A DNA stretch of 64,000 nt from DASVBE01 sp963770375 (GTDB taxonomy: Bacteria; Actinomycetota; Actinomycetes; Streptosporangiales; Streptosporangiaceae), in NCBI GenBank assembly GCA_963770375.1, contig CAVYPM010000007.1, positions 186,001 to 250,000 of the forward strand, written 5' to 3'. The number at the start of each line of letters is the position of its first letter. Positions within the stretch are counted from its first letter, which is position 1. Shown here piece after piece: positions 1 through 8,849 of the stretch. The position numbers were made by a program, and so were the translations under genes. A model generated the notes under the pieces. It searched no databases and had not been told where the DNA came from. It was given only the letters and a program-made list of their open reading frames with translations.

Positions 1-135
1 GATGTGCCGGTTCCGGTGGGCCGTTACGGCCGGGGTGGGGCTGCCTGGCCGGCGAAGGTTCGTGCTGTCCCCCGCGCGGAGAGCCTTGCGGTGGCGCAGA
101 ATCGGCTGAGATACGAGCGGGATGGGGGGCACTGG

Positions 136-2541
136 ATGCCGGCTGTGTGGCTGCGGGTCCGCCGCGGGCTCCGCCAGGACTGGCGGACCCCGGCCGGGCT
201 GATGCTGGTTGTCGCGCTGATGGGGGCCGTGGTCCTGGTCTCGCTGGCCGGCGCGCGGCGCACGGACACCGCGGTCTCCCGGTTCCTGGCCTACGCCGGC
301 GTCACCCAGGGCCAGGTCTCCGCCAGCCCGGCGGTGATGCGCCGGGTCGCGGCGCTGCCGTCGGTGGCCTGGAGCCAGCGGGGCTCACTGATCCTCGCGG
401 TCCCGTACGTGCACGGCCGGCCGCAGGGCCAGGTGCTCCCCTGGGCCATCCTCGACAGGCCGCCGCAGTCCCGGCCGATCATCGTGGCCGGCCGCCTCGC
501 CGACTCGTCGCAGCCCAGCCAGGCGATGATCAACGAGTCGGCGGCGCGGGCCATGCACATCGGCGTCGGCGCGGTCATCGCCCTGCGCGGCTACCGGCCC
601 AGCCAGGCCGAGCAGGTGTTCACCGGCGCGAACGTCCCGCCCCGGGTCGGGCTGCCGTCCGTCCGCGTCGTCGGCATCCTCCGGCTGCCCAGGGACCTGG
701 CGACCAACGTCGACGTCCCCGCCGACGTCAGCTATCAGGGCAACGGCGCGGTGTACCTGAACGCGGCGTTCTACCAGGCGGTCCATCGCAAGGTGGCCAG
801 CGACCTCGGGCTCGCCGTCGCGCTGCGCCGCGGCGACGCCGGGCTGCCGGCCTTCGAGGCCCAGGTCAGGGCCATCTCCCACGGCCGGGCCCAGGTCTTC
901 CCGGGCAGCGATGACACCGTCGCCGCGGCCGCCGCCCAGCGCGGCACCACGCTCCAGGCGCTGGCGCTGGCCCTGTTCGGCGCGCTCGTCGCAGTGGCGC
1001 TGCTGGTCATCGTGGCCCAGGGCCTGTCCCGGCTGGCCTGGGCCAGTTCCACGGACTTCACCGCGCTGCGCGCGCTCGGCTGCTCCCGCGGCCAGTTGTT
1101 CGCGATGGCGCTGGCCCCGGGCGCCCTGATCAGCGCGGGCGGAATGGCGCTGGCCGTGCCGGCCGCCTGGGCGCTGTCCGGCCTGACCCCGATCGGGCTG
1201 GCCCGCCAGGCCGAGGTGTCGCCCGGGCTGGAGTTCAACGCCGCGATCCTGCTCGGCGGCGCGGCGGTGCTGGCCGCGGCGCTCACCGCGCGGGCGGCGG
1301 TGACCGCCTGGCGGGTGGCCCGGCTGCGCGCCGCGCCCGGCCTGGCCGGCGGGGGCGGGCCGCGGCCGGGCTCGCGGGCCGGCCGGTGGGCCGCCCGCCG
1401 CCAGCTTCCCGCGCCGGTGGTGGCCGGCCTGCGGCTCGCCTTCGAGCCCGGCCAGGGGGCCGCCGCGGTGCCGGTCCGCCCGGCGGTGACCGGCATCGCG
1501 GTGTCGCTGACCGCGGTCACCGCGGCGCTGGTCTTCGGCACCAGCCTGGCCAACCTGATCACGGACCCGCCGGCCACCGGCTGGACGTGGACCGCCGCGG
1601 TCGGCAACCCGCATTCCGGCGACGCCAGCGTGGCGATCGAGCGCGGCCTGCGCGGCGATCCCGACGTCACCGGCTATACCGCGACCACGCTGGGCGACCG
1701 ACCAGGATCGACTGGCCGGGATCTCCAGCTGGTCGGTTTGATGCTGTACGCGGTGACGTGGTGCCGCCTCTCCTGTCCGGGCGGCTGCCGCAGGCGCCGG
1801 ACGAGATCGCGCTCGGCGGCGCTGACCTTCGCGCCCTGCACCAGCACGTGGGCGGCACGGTGCTGGTCGGGACGGCCCGCCGGATGGTACGGCTCCGCAT
1901 CACCGGCCAGGTCGTGCTTACCCCGGAGATCACCAACGAGCAGACCCCGCTCGGCATCGGGCGCGGTGATGACGCTGGCCGGCGCCGACGCGGTGAGCGG
2001 GTCCCGGCTGCCGCGCAACGTCTTCCTGGTCCGGCTCCGTCCCGGCCGGGCCGAGGGCGCCGGCCTGGCCGGCCTGCGGCGCCGCTTCCCCGGGGTGGTG
2101 CTGCCCGCGATACCGCCGCCCGAGGTGCGCAACCTGCGCCAGGTCGACGGGCTGCCGCTGGCCCTGGCCCTGCTGCTGGGCCTGCTGGCCATCGGCACGG
2201 TGGCGCACACGCTGGTCACCTCGGTCCGGCGGCGGCGCCATGACCTGGCCATCCTGAAGGTGGTGGGCTTCGTCCGCGGTCAGGTCCGGGCCGCGGTGGC
2301 CTGGCAGGCCACCGCGATCGCGCTGGCCGGGCTGATCGTCGGCCTGCCGCTGGGCGCGGCCGCGGGCCGGTGGGCCTGGCTGGCGTTCGCCGGCCAGTTC
2401 GGGATCCGCCCGGTGCCGGTTCTGTCCCCGCTGGTCCTGCTGGCCGTCCCGGCGGTCCTCCTGCTGGCCAACGCCGCCGCCGCGCTTCCAGGGCGTGCAG
2501 CCGCCCGCACCCGCCCCGCGGTCACCCTCCGCGCCGAGTGA
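136..2541 (+). CDS. FtsX-type ABC transporter permease (internally frame-displaced)
   Basis: Predicted integral-membrane permease of a MacB/FtsX-type ABC exporter, about 801 aa from the ATG at 136; earlier in-frame starts add an unlikely arginine-rich leader. Membrane segments lie near residues 22-38, 271-298, 320-348, 369-389, 452-470, 674-698, 719-742 and 764-785: two FtsX-like three-helix blocks around large extracytoplasmic domains, the family layout. The ATPase partner is not in the window and may lie upstream. Odd: between about 1737 and 1958 the family-like sequence (FDAVRGDVVPPLLSGRLP onward) is in another frame. The open frame there reads an atypical Arg/Cys-rich stretch, so two compensating one-base indels are likely. 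Substrate unknown. Confidence 0.8.
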   Translation: MPAVWLRVRRGLRQDWRTPAGLMLVVALMGAVVLVSLAGARRTDTAVSRFLAYAGVTQGQVSASPAVMRRVAALPSVAWSQRGSLILAVPYVHGRPQGQVLPWAILDRPPQSRPIIVAGRLADSSQPSQAMINESAARAMHIGVGAVIALRGYRPSQAEQVFTGANVPPRVGLPSVRVVGILRLPRDLATNVDVPADVSYQGNGAVYLNAAFYQAVHRKVASDLGLAVALRRGDAGLPAFEAQVRAISHGRAQVFPGSDDTVAAAAAQRGTTLQALALALFGALVAVALLVIVAQGLSRLAWASSTDFTALRALGCSRGQLFAMALAPGALISAGGMALAVPAAWALSGLTPIGLARQAEVSPGLEFNAAILLGGAAVLAAALTARAAVTAWRVARLRAAPGLAGGGGPRPGSRAGRWAARRQLPAPVVAGLRLAFEPGQGAAAVPVRPAVTGIAVSLTAVTAALVFGTSLANLITDPPATGWTWTAAVGNPHSGDASVAIERGLRGDPDVTGYTATTLGDRPGSTGRDLQLVGLMLYAVTWCRLSCPGGCRRRRTRSRSAALTFAPCTSTWAARCWSGRPAGWYGSASPARSCLPRRSPTSRPRSASGAVMTLAGADAVSGSRLPRNVFLVRLRPGRAEGAGLAGLRRRFPGVVLPAIPPPEVRNLRQVDGLPLALALLLGLLAIGTVAHTLVTSVRRRRHDLAILKVVGFVRGQVRAAVAWQATAIALAGLIVGLPLGAAAGRWAWLAFAGQFGIRPVPVLSPLVLLAVPAVLLLANAAAALPGRAAARTRPAVTLRAE

Positions 2542-2688
2542 TCAGGCGCTGGCCACTGGCGCCGTGGGCGGGCGCCGCGCGGCGGACGGCGCGGCCGACG
2601 GCCAGGGCCGGGGTAATCCGCTCTGCTGACCGGGTCCAAACGCAGTTCCCTTACGGGCGGCGGTGCCCGGCGGACCGGCCTCCAGGGA

Positions 2689-2703
2689 CGGCCCGCCGGG
2701 CCG
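2689..2703. terminator. Short GC hairpin between convergent genes
   Basis: CGGCCC-GCC-GGGCCG forms a 6-bp stem with a 3-base loop between the convergent stops of the ABC permease and the DUF1116 gene. There is no T tract, so a terminator role is only a guess from position. Confidence 0.25.
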
Positions 2704-2705
2704 TC

Positions 2706-3953
2706 TCAGCCGGGGTAGGCGCGCTGGTAGGCGGCCACCGCCGCGGTGAAGCAGTCCAGCGGGGCGCGCAGCACGCCGGCCCCGATCTGGCCGCCGTCCT
2801 TGCCGGCCAGGCCGCCGTCGATCACCGGGACCGTGCCGGTGCCGGTCACCTTGAAGATGTCGATGCCGACCGGGCTGCCCCGGAAGCCGAAGTACGGGAT
2901 CAGGAAGTCCGGGTGCTCGGCCGTGGTGATGCCGTACATCGCCGAGTTGAGCCGGACCATCTCCGCCGCTGAGCCGCCCTGGTAGGCCTGCAGGCCGAAG
3001 GCGGCCGCCTGGGCGAACCCGCCAAGCCCGACGGTCTCGGTGATGTGGCTCTCCCCGCCGATCCACTGCACGTCGTCGTCGGTGAACCCGTCGAACAGCA
3101 CCGCGTCGACGTGCGGCAGCGGGCCGAGGAACCACTCGTCGCCCAGGCCGCTGACCCGGATCGCGAAGTTCCGGCAGCTGATCGTCATCGCGGTGACGAT
3201 GCTGGCGGCCGGCACGTCCCTGGCCGCGTCGGCCATGGCCTTGGCCGCGGCCATGGACAGCCGCAGGAACGAGTAGTCGCTGGCGAAGAAGAACCGCAGC
3301 GCGGTCAGCGCCCGCTCCTTCGAGACCTCGACCGCGTACTCGATGAACTGCGGGGTCAGCGCCCGGGTCAGCAGCGTGGTCGCGGCGGTGTTGCGGCTGT
3401 GCAGTTCGTCGCCCATCCGCAGGGCCCGGCCGATCAGCGGCTTGAGCGGGATCCCGCCGGACGCGCGGATGACGTCCCGCAGCACCGGGGCCAGCTCGTC
3501 GCGGAGGAAGTCCAGGCCGGCCCGGACCTCGTCGTTCCACGAGCCGTAGTTCAGCCGGTGCCGGGACTCGCCCTCGTAGAAGTTGCAGTACGCCCGGTTG
3601 CCCCGGGCGGTGTTCTCCACCACGAAGACCGGCATCGACGCGGTGTAGATGCCCGCCACCGAGCCGACGCAGCCGTGGTCGTGGGTGGCGGCCAGGGTGA
3701 TCCGGCCGTCGGCCAGCTTGGCGTCGGCGTCATCGAAGTCCGCGGCCAGGCCCTCGTACACCGCGCCGGCCAGCACCGCGCGGCGCTGGCCGCCGTAGTA
3801 CTCCGGCCAGGGCAGCGGCGGGCCGGAAGTCAGGATCGTGGCCGAAGTCATGCCGGGGATCGCCTCGCCGGCCGGCTGCACGTCGACCAGCACCGGCTCG
3901 GCCCCGGTCATCCGGCCGACCGCCTCGGCGTTGGCCTTCTGGATGTCCCCCAT
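2706..3953 (-). CDS. DUF1116 family protein (YlbE/AllG-like)
   Basis: 415-aa protein starting MGDIQKANAEAV at the ATG at 3953, 8 bp after the glutamine synthetase-like gene, as last gene of a five-gene operon. Family features are the N-terminal AEPVLVDVQPAGEAIPGM segment, ILTSGPPLPWPEYYGGQRRA, the ATHDHGCVGSVAGIY motif and a C-terminal GRGG-like IDGGLAGKDGGQIGAG region. In E. coli the DUF1116 protein YlbE (AllG) is a subunit of oxamate carbamoyltransferase and acts with FdrA and YlbF. Neither partner is encoded here, so the reaction is unknown; carbamoyl or amide nitrogen chemistry is a reasonable guess from the ligase next door. Confidence 0.85.
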   Translation of the reverse strand: MGDIQKANAEAVGRMTGAEPVLVDVQPAGEAIPGMTSATILTSGPPLPWPEYYGGQRRAVLAGAVYEGLAADFDDADAKLADGRITLAATHDHGCVGSVAGIYTASMPVFVVENTARGNRAYCNFYEGESRHRLNYGSWNDEVRAGLDFLRDELAPVLRDVIRASGGIPLKPLIGRALRMGDELHSRNTAATTLLTRALTPQFIEYAVEVSKERALTALRFFFASDYSFLRLSMAAAKAMADAARDVPAASIVTAMTISCRNFAIRVSGLGDEWFLGPLPHVDAVLFDGFTDDDVQWIGGESHITETVGLGGFAQAAAFGLQAYQGGSAAEMVRLNSAMYGITTAEHPDFLIPYFGFRGSPVGIDIFKVTGTGTVPVIDGGLAGKDGGQIGAGVLRAPLDCFTAAVAAYQRAYPG

Positions 3954-3961
3954 GGCCGCGC

Positions 3962-5359
3962 TCACCACAGCCGCAGGTACCGGGCCTGCTCCCACTCGCC
4001 TACCACGGTGTTGTACTCCTCCCATTCGGCCCGCCGCAGCTGCGCGTAGGACTGGTGCAGCTCGCTGCCGAGCACCTGGCAGGCGAACTCGCTCTGCTCG
4101 AACGCGCTGACCGCCTCGCCCAGCGTCCACGGCAGCCGGCGCACCCCGGCCGCGGCCAGGTCGGCCGGCGTCATCTTGTAGGTGTCGGTGTTGACCGGGT
4201 CGCCGGGCTTGAGCTCCCGCCGGATCCCGTCCAGGCCGGCCGCCAGCACCAGCGCGGTGCCGAGGTAGAAGTTGACCGCGCTGTCCGCGGTGCGGACCTC
4301 CAGGCAGCGCCGGTTCATCGGCAGCCGGCACATCAGCGTCCGGTTGTTGTAGCCCCAGGCCTGGAACACCGGCGCCCAGGAGATCTCCTGCATCAGCCCG
4401 CGGGGCATCAGCCGCTTGTAGGAGTTGACGGTGGGCGACAGCACCGCCATCAGCGCCGCCCCGTGCGCCAGCACGCCCGCGGTGAACTGGTACGCGACCG
4501 TGCTGTACACCTTCTCCCTGTCGCCGTCGTGGCCCGGGTCGCCGGGGATGCCGTTGTCGAACAGGTTCCTGCCGGTCTTGATGTCGGCCAGGCTGACGTT
4601 CAGGTGCGCGCCGGACCCGAAGCCCTCCTGGAACGGCTTGGGCATGAACGAGGCGAAGCAGCCCAGCGTGCGGGCCACGTGCTTGGCCATCAGCCGGAAG
4701 ACCAGCATCCGGTCGGCCATCTGCAGCGCGTTCGTGTAGCCGAAGTCGAACTCGTACTGGCCGTCGCCGCCCTCGTGGTCGAACGAGTACACGTCCCAGC
4801 CGAGCTCGTTGATGTAGCCGACCATCGGCTCGAGGAACGCGTCGGCCAGCACCGTGGTCTCCAGGTCATAACCCCGGGTCGGCGCGTTGTGCATGTCCTC
4901 GGGCACCCACGGCTTCACGCCGTCCGCGGTGTCCCGCAGCACGTACAGCTCGGGCTCCACGCCCATGTTCATCCGGAAGCCCATCGCGGCCGCCGCGTCC
5001 ATCTGGTTCTGCAGGATGCGGCGGAAGTCGTGGCTGTAGGGCTCGCCGTGGAAGTACAGGTTGGCCGGCGCGACCGCGTACCGGCCGTCCCACGGCAGCA
5101 CGGTGACCTCGTCCAGGTCCGGCACCGCGGATACCTCGTCCTCGTTCGGGCCGAGCTCGCCCATCCCGTCCAGCGCGCCGACGGTGTACAGCTCGGACCC
5201 GCCCGCGGCGTCCTTGAGGTGCGCGATCGGCACGCACTTGGCCTTGGGCACGCCGTGCACGTCGGTGTACGCGCCGAAGAAGTACCTGACGCCGCGGGCG
5301 GCCAGGTCCTGCTGGAGCCGGTCGAGATCGGTCACGCCTGTTTCCCCTGTCGTTGTCAT
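3962..5359 (-). CDS. glnT: Type III glutamine synthetase-like ligase (GlnT/GmaS family)
   Basis: 465-aa ATP-dependent ligase of the GS fold, matching the 'type III glutamate-ammonia ligase' family that also holds gamma-glutamylmethylamide synthetases. Visible motifs: N-terminal YFFGAYTDVHGVPKAKCVP (beta-grasp), GVEPELYVL (metal-binding Glu pair), SFDHEGGDGQYEFDFGYT, GSGAHLNVSL and NRRCLEVRTADSAVNFYL. Tyr394, in NTDTYKMTPADL, falls where GSI enzymes carry the adenylylated Tyr397 loop. The substrate could be ammonia, methylamine or another amine. Its ATG overlaps the TGA of the upstream phosphoesterase (ATGA), implying translational coupling within the APC permease-nucleotidyltransferase-phosphoesterase-ligase-DUF1116 operon. 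Confidence 0.92.
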   Translation of the reverse strand: MTTTGETGVTDLDRLQQDLAARGVRYFFGAYTDVHGVPKAKCVPIAHLKDAAGGSELYTVGALDGMGELGPNEDEVSAVPDLDEVTVLPWDGRYAVAPANLYFHGEPYSHDFRRILQNQMDAAAAMGFRMNMGVEPELYVLRDTADGVKPWVPEDMHNAPTRGYDLETTVLADAFLEPMVGYINELGWDVYSFDHEGGDGQYEFDFGYTNALQMADRMLVFRLMAKHVARTLGCFASFMPKPFQEGFGSGAHLNVSLADIKTGRNLFDNGIPGDPGHDGDREKVYSTVAYQFTAGVLAHGAALMAVLSPTVNSYKRLMPRGLMQEISWAPVFQAWGYNNRTLMCRLPMNRRCLEVRTADSAVNFYLGTALVLAAGLDGIRRELKPGDPVNTDTYKMTPADLAAAGVRRLPWTLGEAVSAFEQSEFACQVLGSELHQSYAQLRRAEWEEYNTVVGEWEQARYLRLW

Positions 5360-6354
5360 CCGCTGACCGCCTGGTAGCGCAGCAATTTCCCGTCGCCGAT
5401 CGTCAGCAGCACGCCGCGGAGCACGCCCTCGCCGTACTCCGAGCCCACGTTGATGGCCGTGGTCCGGCCGATCTTCACCGAGCCGCCGGACTCGTGGATG
5501 TGCCCGTGCAGGCTGAGCAGCGGCTGGGTTTCCTCGATCGCCTCGCGCACGGCCACCGAGCCGACCGGCGCGGTGACCTGGGCGCCGGCCGAGGTTTTCA
5601 CCTTCATGTCCTGGCCGATCAGCGGCGCCGTGTCGAGCCGGGAGTTGTGCGGCGGCACGTGGATGTTGAAGATCGCCGTTTCCGGGTTCTCCAGCCGGCC
5701 GATCAGCGGCGCCAGGTGCGCGCGGATCTCGTCCTCGGTGTACTCCCGGTGCGTGTTCCACGGGGTGACGTTGGTGTAGCCGGTGCTGAGCATCTCCATG
5801 CCCGGGGCCAGCTCGACGATCTCCCCCTCGACGAACCGGACCCGGCCGTCGCCGTGCGCCAGCAGCACGTCGTCGACTTCCTTCGGGTCGTCGTTGCCCG
5901 GCGCGTTGTAGATGATCACGTCGCTGCCGTCGAGCTTGGTCTTGGCCAGCTCGATCCACTGCTGCACGGTCCGCTGCATGACCCGGACGAACAGGTCCTC
6001 GACCGCTTCCGGGTGCTCGGCGTAGTGCCGGTACTCGTCCGGCTCCATCCGCTCGGTGTACAGCCCGCTGTTCGCGGCGCGCTGCTCGAAGTCCGCGACG
6101 CTGCCCTCGTCCAGCTGCTCGGCCTGGCCGTGGAACTGGGCCACCCAGCGCTGCCCGCCCGCGCTGACGATCGGGACCACGATCTTGGCCGAGATGTCGC
6201 CGCCGAGCAGCAGCGTGTCCGCCCCGTAGAACTTCGCGGCGTTCACGAACTTGCGGAAGCACACCAGGGAGCCGTGCAGGTCAGAGGCGAAGAACACGGT
6301 CCGCTCGCGCTCGCTGCGCGACGGTCCTTCTTTTCTGCGGCCAAACCGCGGCAT
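5356..6354 (-). CDS. Calcineurin-like metallophosphoesterase
   Basis: 332 aa from the ATG at 6354 (MPRFGRRKEG); this start overlaps the preceding stop as TGATG. All canonical metallophosphoesterase motifs are present in order: SDLHGS (DxH), LGGDIS (GD), APGNDD (GNxD), NIHVPPHNS (His) and LHGHIHES (GHxH). It should therefore bind two metals and hydrolyse a phosphodiester or phosphomonoester. There is no signal peptide or membrane segment, so it is cytosolic. It sits between a nucleotidyltransferase gene and a GS-like ligase gene, both overlapping. This suggests, without proof, that it removes the group added by the nucleotidyltransferase. Confidence 0.88.
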   Translation of the reverse strand: MPRFGRRKEGPSRSERERTVFFASDLHGSLVCFRKFVNAAKFYGADTLLLGGDISAKIVVPIVSAGGQRWVAQFHGQAEQLDEGSVADFEQRAANSGLYTERMEPDEYRHYAEHPEAVEDLFVRVMQRTVQQWIELAKTKLDGSDVIIYNAPGNDDPKEVDDVLLAHGDGRVRFVEGEIVELAPGMEMLSTGYTNVTPWNTHREYTEDEIRAHLAPLIGRLENPETAIFNIHVPPHNSRLDTAPLIGQDMKVKTSAGAQVTAPVGSVAVREAIEETQPLLSLHGHIHESGGSVKIGRTTAINVGSEYGEGVLRGVLLTIGDGKLLRYQAVSG

Positions 6355-7151
6355 CAGTACGTGGCCTCCTTCTCGTCCACGTCCTGCCACCACTGCTTGC
6401 GCTCGCCGATCCGGTCCCGCAGCCGCCACCCGCGGGTCTTCGGCTCGGCGTCGATCGCGGCCAGCAGCAGGCCGGCCCGCTCGTCGATCCGCGCGGCCGC
6501 GTCCGCCCCGAACCGGGGCTCGACCGCGGCCGCGCCCTGGACCCTGGCCAGGTTGGCGGTGGCGGTGTGGTGGAACCCCCAGTCCCTGGCCATCAGCCCG
6601 GCGATCCGCGGCGCGTCGATCTCCGCCGCGCAGTCATCCGGCCCGTCCAGCCCGCCCGCCGGCCCGGCACCCGCCACCCGGTGCGTGGCCAGCAGCACGC
6701 CCGCGTCCAGCAGGTCCGTCGTCGTCATCCGGATCACCTGCAGCTTCTGCAGCAGCAGGTCGTCCGGGCAGATCGTCATCGGGTGCTTGTCCATCCGCCC
6801 GGCCACCTCGACCGTGTGGCAGAACTCCATCCGCTCCACGAACACGTCGATGTCCACCCCGGTGCCCGGGTGGCTGAAGCTGTACCGCCGCCCCTCCATG
6901 GCGATCAGCAGGTCCCGGTCGATCACGTAGCCGCGGGCCTCGAGGAACCGGCGCATGCCCTTGCGGTGCCCCTGCGGCACCACGAAGTCGATGTCCTTGG
7001 CGGGCCGGCCCAGCGCGTCCATCAGCCCGGCGGGGCCGGCGCAGTGCAGCCGGATGCCGGCCGAGCCGACGACGCGCAGCGTCACACCGCCGGCGGCCGC
7101 GGCGGGCACCAGGTCCAGCGCCTCGGCCTCCAGCTGGTCCCAGCTCGTCAT
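6354..7151 (-). CDS. Polymerase-beta-like nucleotidyltransferase
   Basis: 265 aa, start MTSWDQLEAEALD, overlapping the APC permease stop (ATGA). The nucleotidyltransferase fold is supported by RVVGSAGIRLH (the hGS motif), AKDIDFVV (DxD) and a later VDIDVFVE strand supplying a third carboxylate. The remainder resembles MNT/AbiEii-type or aminoglycoside-type nucleotidyltransferases, with a helical C-terminus. No partner antitoxin gene of the AbiEi type is adjacent, which argues against a toxin-antitoxin role. Its setting, immediately before a phosphoesterase and a GS-like ligase, makes a protein-modifying adenylyltransferase a candidate role; metabolite modification is an alternative. Confidence 0.78.
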   Translation of the reverse strand: MTSWDQLEAEALDLVPAAAAGGVTLRVVGSAGIRLHCAGPAGLMDALGRPAKDIDFVVPQGHRKGMRRFLEARGYVIDRDLLIAMEGRRYSFSHPGTGVDIDVFVERMEFCHTVEVAGRMDKHPMTICPDDLLLQKLQVIRMTTTDLLDAGVLLATHRVAGAGPAGGLDGPDDCAAEIDAPRIAGLMARDWGFHHTATANLARVQGAAAVEPRFGADAAARIDERAGLLLAAIDAEPKTRGWRLRDRIGERKQWWQDVDEKEATY

Positions 7152-8770
7152 TCGATCGGGATCTGCTGGAAGGCCAGGCTGATGTTGATGCCGCGGCGCC
7201 GCCGGTACGCCTTGGCGGCCAGGTACCAGGCCGTGCCCGCGATGACCGCGCCGAGCGTGATCCACGCCTCGACCGGCATCTTGGACGGCTTGATCAGCGG
7301 GCCGGCCGCGTTCGCGTCCTCCCACAGCAGCCAGAACGCGTAGCCCATGAACGCCGTCGCGATGCCGCCGGACAGCGGCATCACCGGCACGCCGAGGATC
7401 TTGAAGTTGCGGGCCGGCGACGACTCGTACAGGGACTTGCGGATCAGCGGGAACACGACCGCGGCCACCATGACCGTGCCCCAGATGACCAGCAGCACCT
7501 CGATGAAGGTCAGGAAGGCCACCGCCTTGTAGGCGATCAGCCACATGAACACGACCGCGCCGGCGGTGGAGATGCCGATCGCGACCACCGGGGTGTGCGT
7601 GGTCTCGCTGACGAAGCCGAGCCTGTCCGGCGCCACCCGGTCGAACGACCAGGCGATCATGCTCCGCGTGGTGTACGCCATCTCGGCCGGGATCCAGAAC
7701 CAGATCCAGGCCGCGAACGTGGCCAGGATCACCGCCGAGAGGATCACGTTGTGGCCCAGGATGCCGGCCAGAACGGCGAACCACGGCGCGGTCGCCGTCG
7801 TCGGGCCCGAGCCGGTCAGCGCGTTGTAGGCGACCGCGCCCTGGAACGCGTGCCCGAAGTCCTTGTCCGCCAGGATCGCGAACAGCGCGATGACCAGGCC
7901 GGTGGCCACCACCGCGCCGAGCATGCCGAACAGCTGGGACCGGCGGACCTTCTTGATCTCGCCGCCGATGCCGACCGACTGGACCGCGCCGAGCAGTGGC
8001 AGCAGCGGCCAGATCAGGAACTTCGCGCTCTCGCTGAAGCTGGTGGGCGCGGTCGCGAAGCCGCCCTTGGTGGCCGAGCTGACCACCTTGCCCGGGTCCA
8101 GCCCGGTCAGGCTGGTCAGGCTGGACTGGAAGCTGTTCCTGCTGCCGAAGATCATCACGACCGCGATCACCGCCAGCCCGGCCACCGCGATCACGAACAG
8201 CACCCGCTGCACGGTGAAGTAGCGCCGGGTCCCGGAGACCAGCAGCAGGCCCGCCACCACGATGATCAGCGTGCCGATCCAGAACACCCCGGCGGGCTTG
8301 GCCACCGTGGCGCCCCAGCTGATCAGCGTCGGATTGCGGGACACCATGCCCACGGCGCCGAAGAAGCTGGACAGGCCCACCTGGACGATGAGGCCCGCGG
8401 CCAGGGCAGCGTAATAAAGAAGAATGATGGTCTCGACGACGGACATCACGAACGCGACGCCGGGATTAATGGTGCGGGACAGGAACACGTACACCCCGCC
8501 CGACCTCGGGAACACTACCGACCAGCAGTAAAAAGCGGTCGCGACGAAGATCATCCCGGCCGCGGCGAGCAGCGTGGCGATCCACGGCTGGGCCCCCGGG
8601 TACAGGCTGGGCCCGTAGAACTGGTTGTACGCGATGGCGATGCCAACCGACACCAGCCCCACGTTGAAGATGAACACGTCCAGGCTGCTGCCGACCCGTA
8701 CCAGTCCTGACGCCTTGCGGGAGAATACGCCGGGTGCGGTCGGCTGGCCCGCGGTCGCGGCCTCGGCCAT
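7148..8770 (-). CDS. APC superfamily amino acid/amine permease
   Basis: 540-aa polytopic membrane protein, first gene of the operon. The N-terminus (KASGLVRVGSSLDVFIFNVG, then IAYNQFYGP) and at least twelve hydrophobic segments fit the amino acid-polyamine-organocation superfamily. Long extramembrane loops between the later helices are typical of an actinobacterial subgroup. AGGAGG lies 4 bases before the ATG. Together with the ligase downstream it probably imports the amine or amino acid substrate used by the operon. The cytoplasmic C-terminus ends KAYRRRRGINISLAFQQIPIE. Substrate not deducible. Confidence 0.88.
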   Translation of the reverse strand: MAEAATAGQPTAPGVFSRKASGLVRVGSSLDVFIFNVGLVSVGIAIAYNQFYGPSLYPGAQPWIATLLAAAGMIFVATAFYCWSVVFPRSGGVYVFLSRTINPGVAFVMSVVETIILLYYAALAAGLIVQVGLSSFFGAVGMVSRNPTLISWGATVAKPAGVFWIGTLIIVVAGLLLVSGTRRYFTVQRVLFVIAVAGLAVIAVVMIFGSRNSFQSSLTSLTGLDPGKVVSSATKGGFATAPTSFSESAKFLIWPLLPLLGAVQSVGIGGEIKKVRRSQLFGMLGAVVATGLVIALFAILADKDFGHAFQGAVAYNALTGSGPTTATAPWFAVLAGILGHNVILSAVILATFAAWIWFWIPAEMAYTTRSMIAWSFDRVAPDRLGFVSETTHTPVVAIGISTAGAVVFMWLIAYKAVAFLTFIEVLLVIWGTVMVAAVVFPLIRKSLYESSPARNFKILGVPVMPLSGGIATAFMGYAFWLLWEDANAAGPLIKPSKMPVEAWITLGAVIAGTAWYLAAKAYRRRRGINISLAFQQIPIE

Positions 8771-8798
8771 GATGCCTCCTGCGTGCCGGGATGCACGG

Positions 8799-8828
8799 AG
8801 CGTAAGGCAGCGCCAGCGCGAACGTCAA
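8799..8828 (-). promoter_or_regulatory. Sigma70-type promoter of the APC permease operon
   Basis: On the minus strand TTGACG (8828-8823) is followed after 18 bp by TACGCT (8804-8799), good matches to the actinobacterial -35 and TAnnnT -10. The start of transcription would fall near 8792, 20 bases before the permease ATG. Confidence 0.6.
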
Positions 8829-8849
8829 TGAAATCCCGCGCCGATCGCT

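Noticed and set aside
24..2639. Long minus-strand and alternate-frame open frames over the ABC permease
   Set aside because: They are Arg/Gly/Ala/Pro-rich, lack domains and mirror the third-position GC of the real gene; chance frames in high-GC DNA. Only the 1737-1958 stretch in the third frame is family-like, and it is treated as a frameshift.
6354..7151. AbiEii-type toxin of a toxin-antitoxin pair
   Set aside because: The nucleotidyltransferase motifs fit, but no AbiEi-like or other antitoxin gene is next to it; it is embedded in a metabolic operon with overlapping stops.
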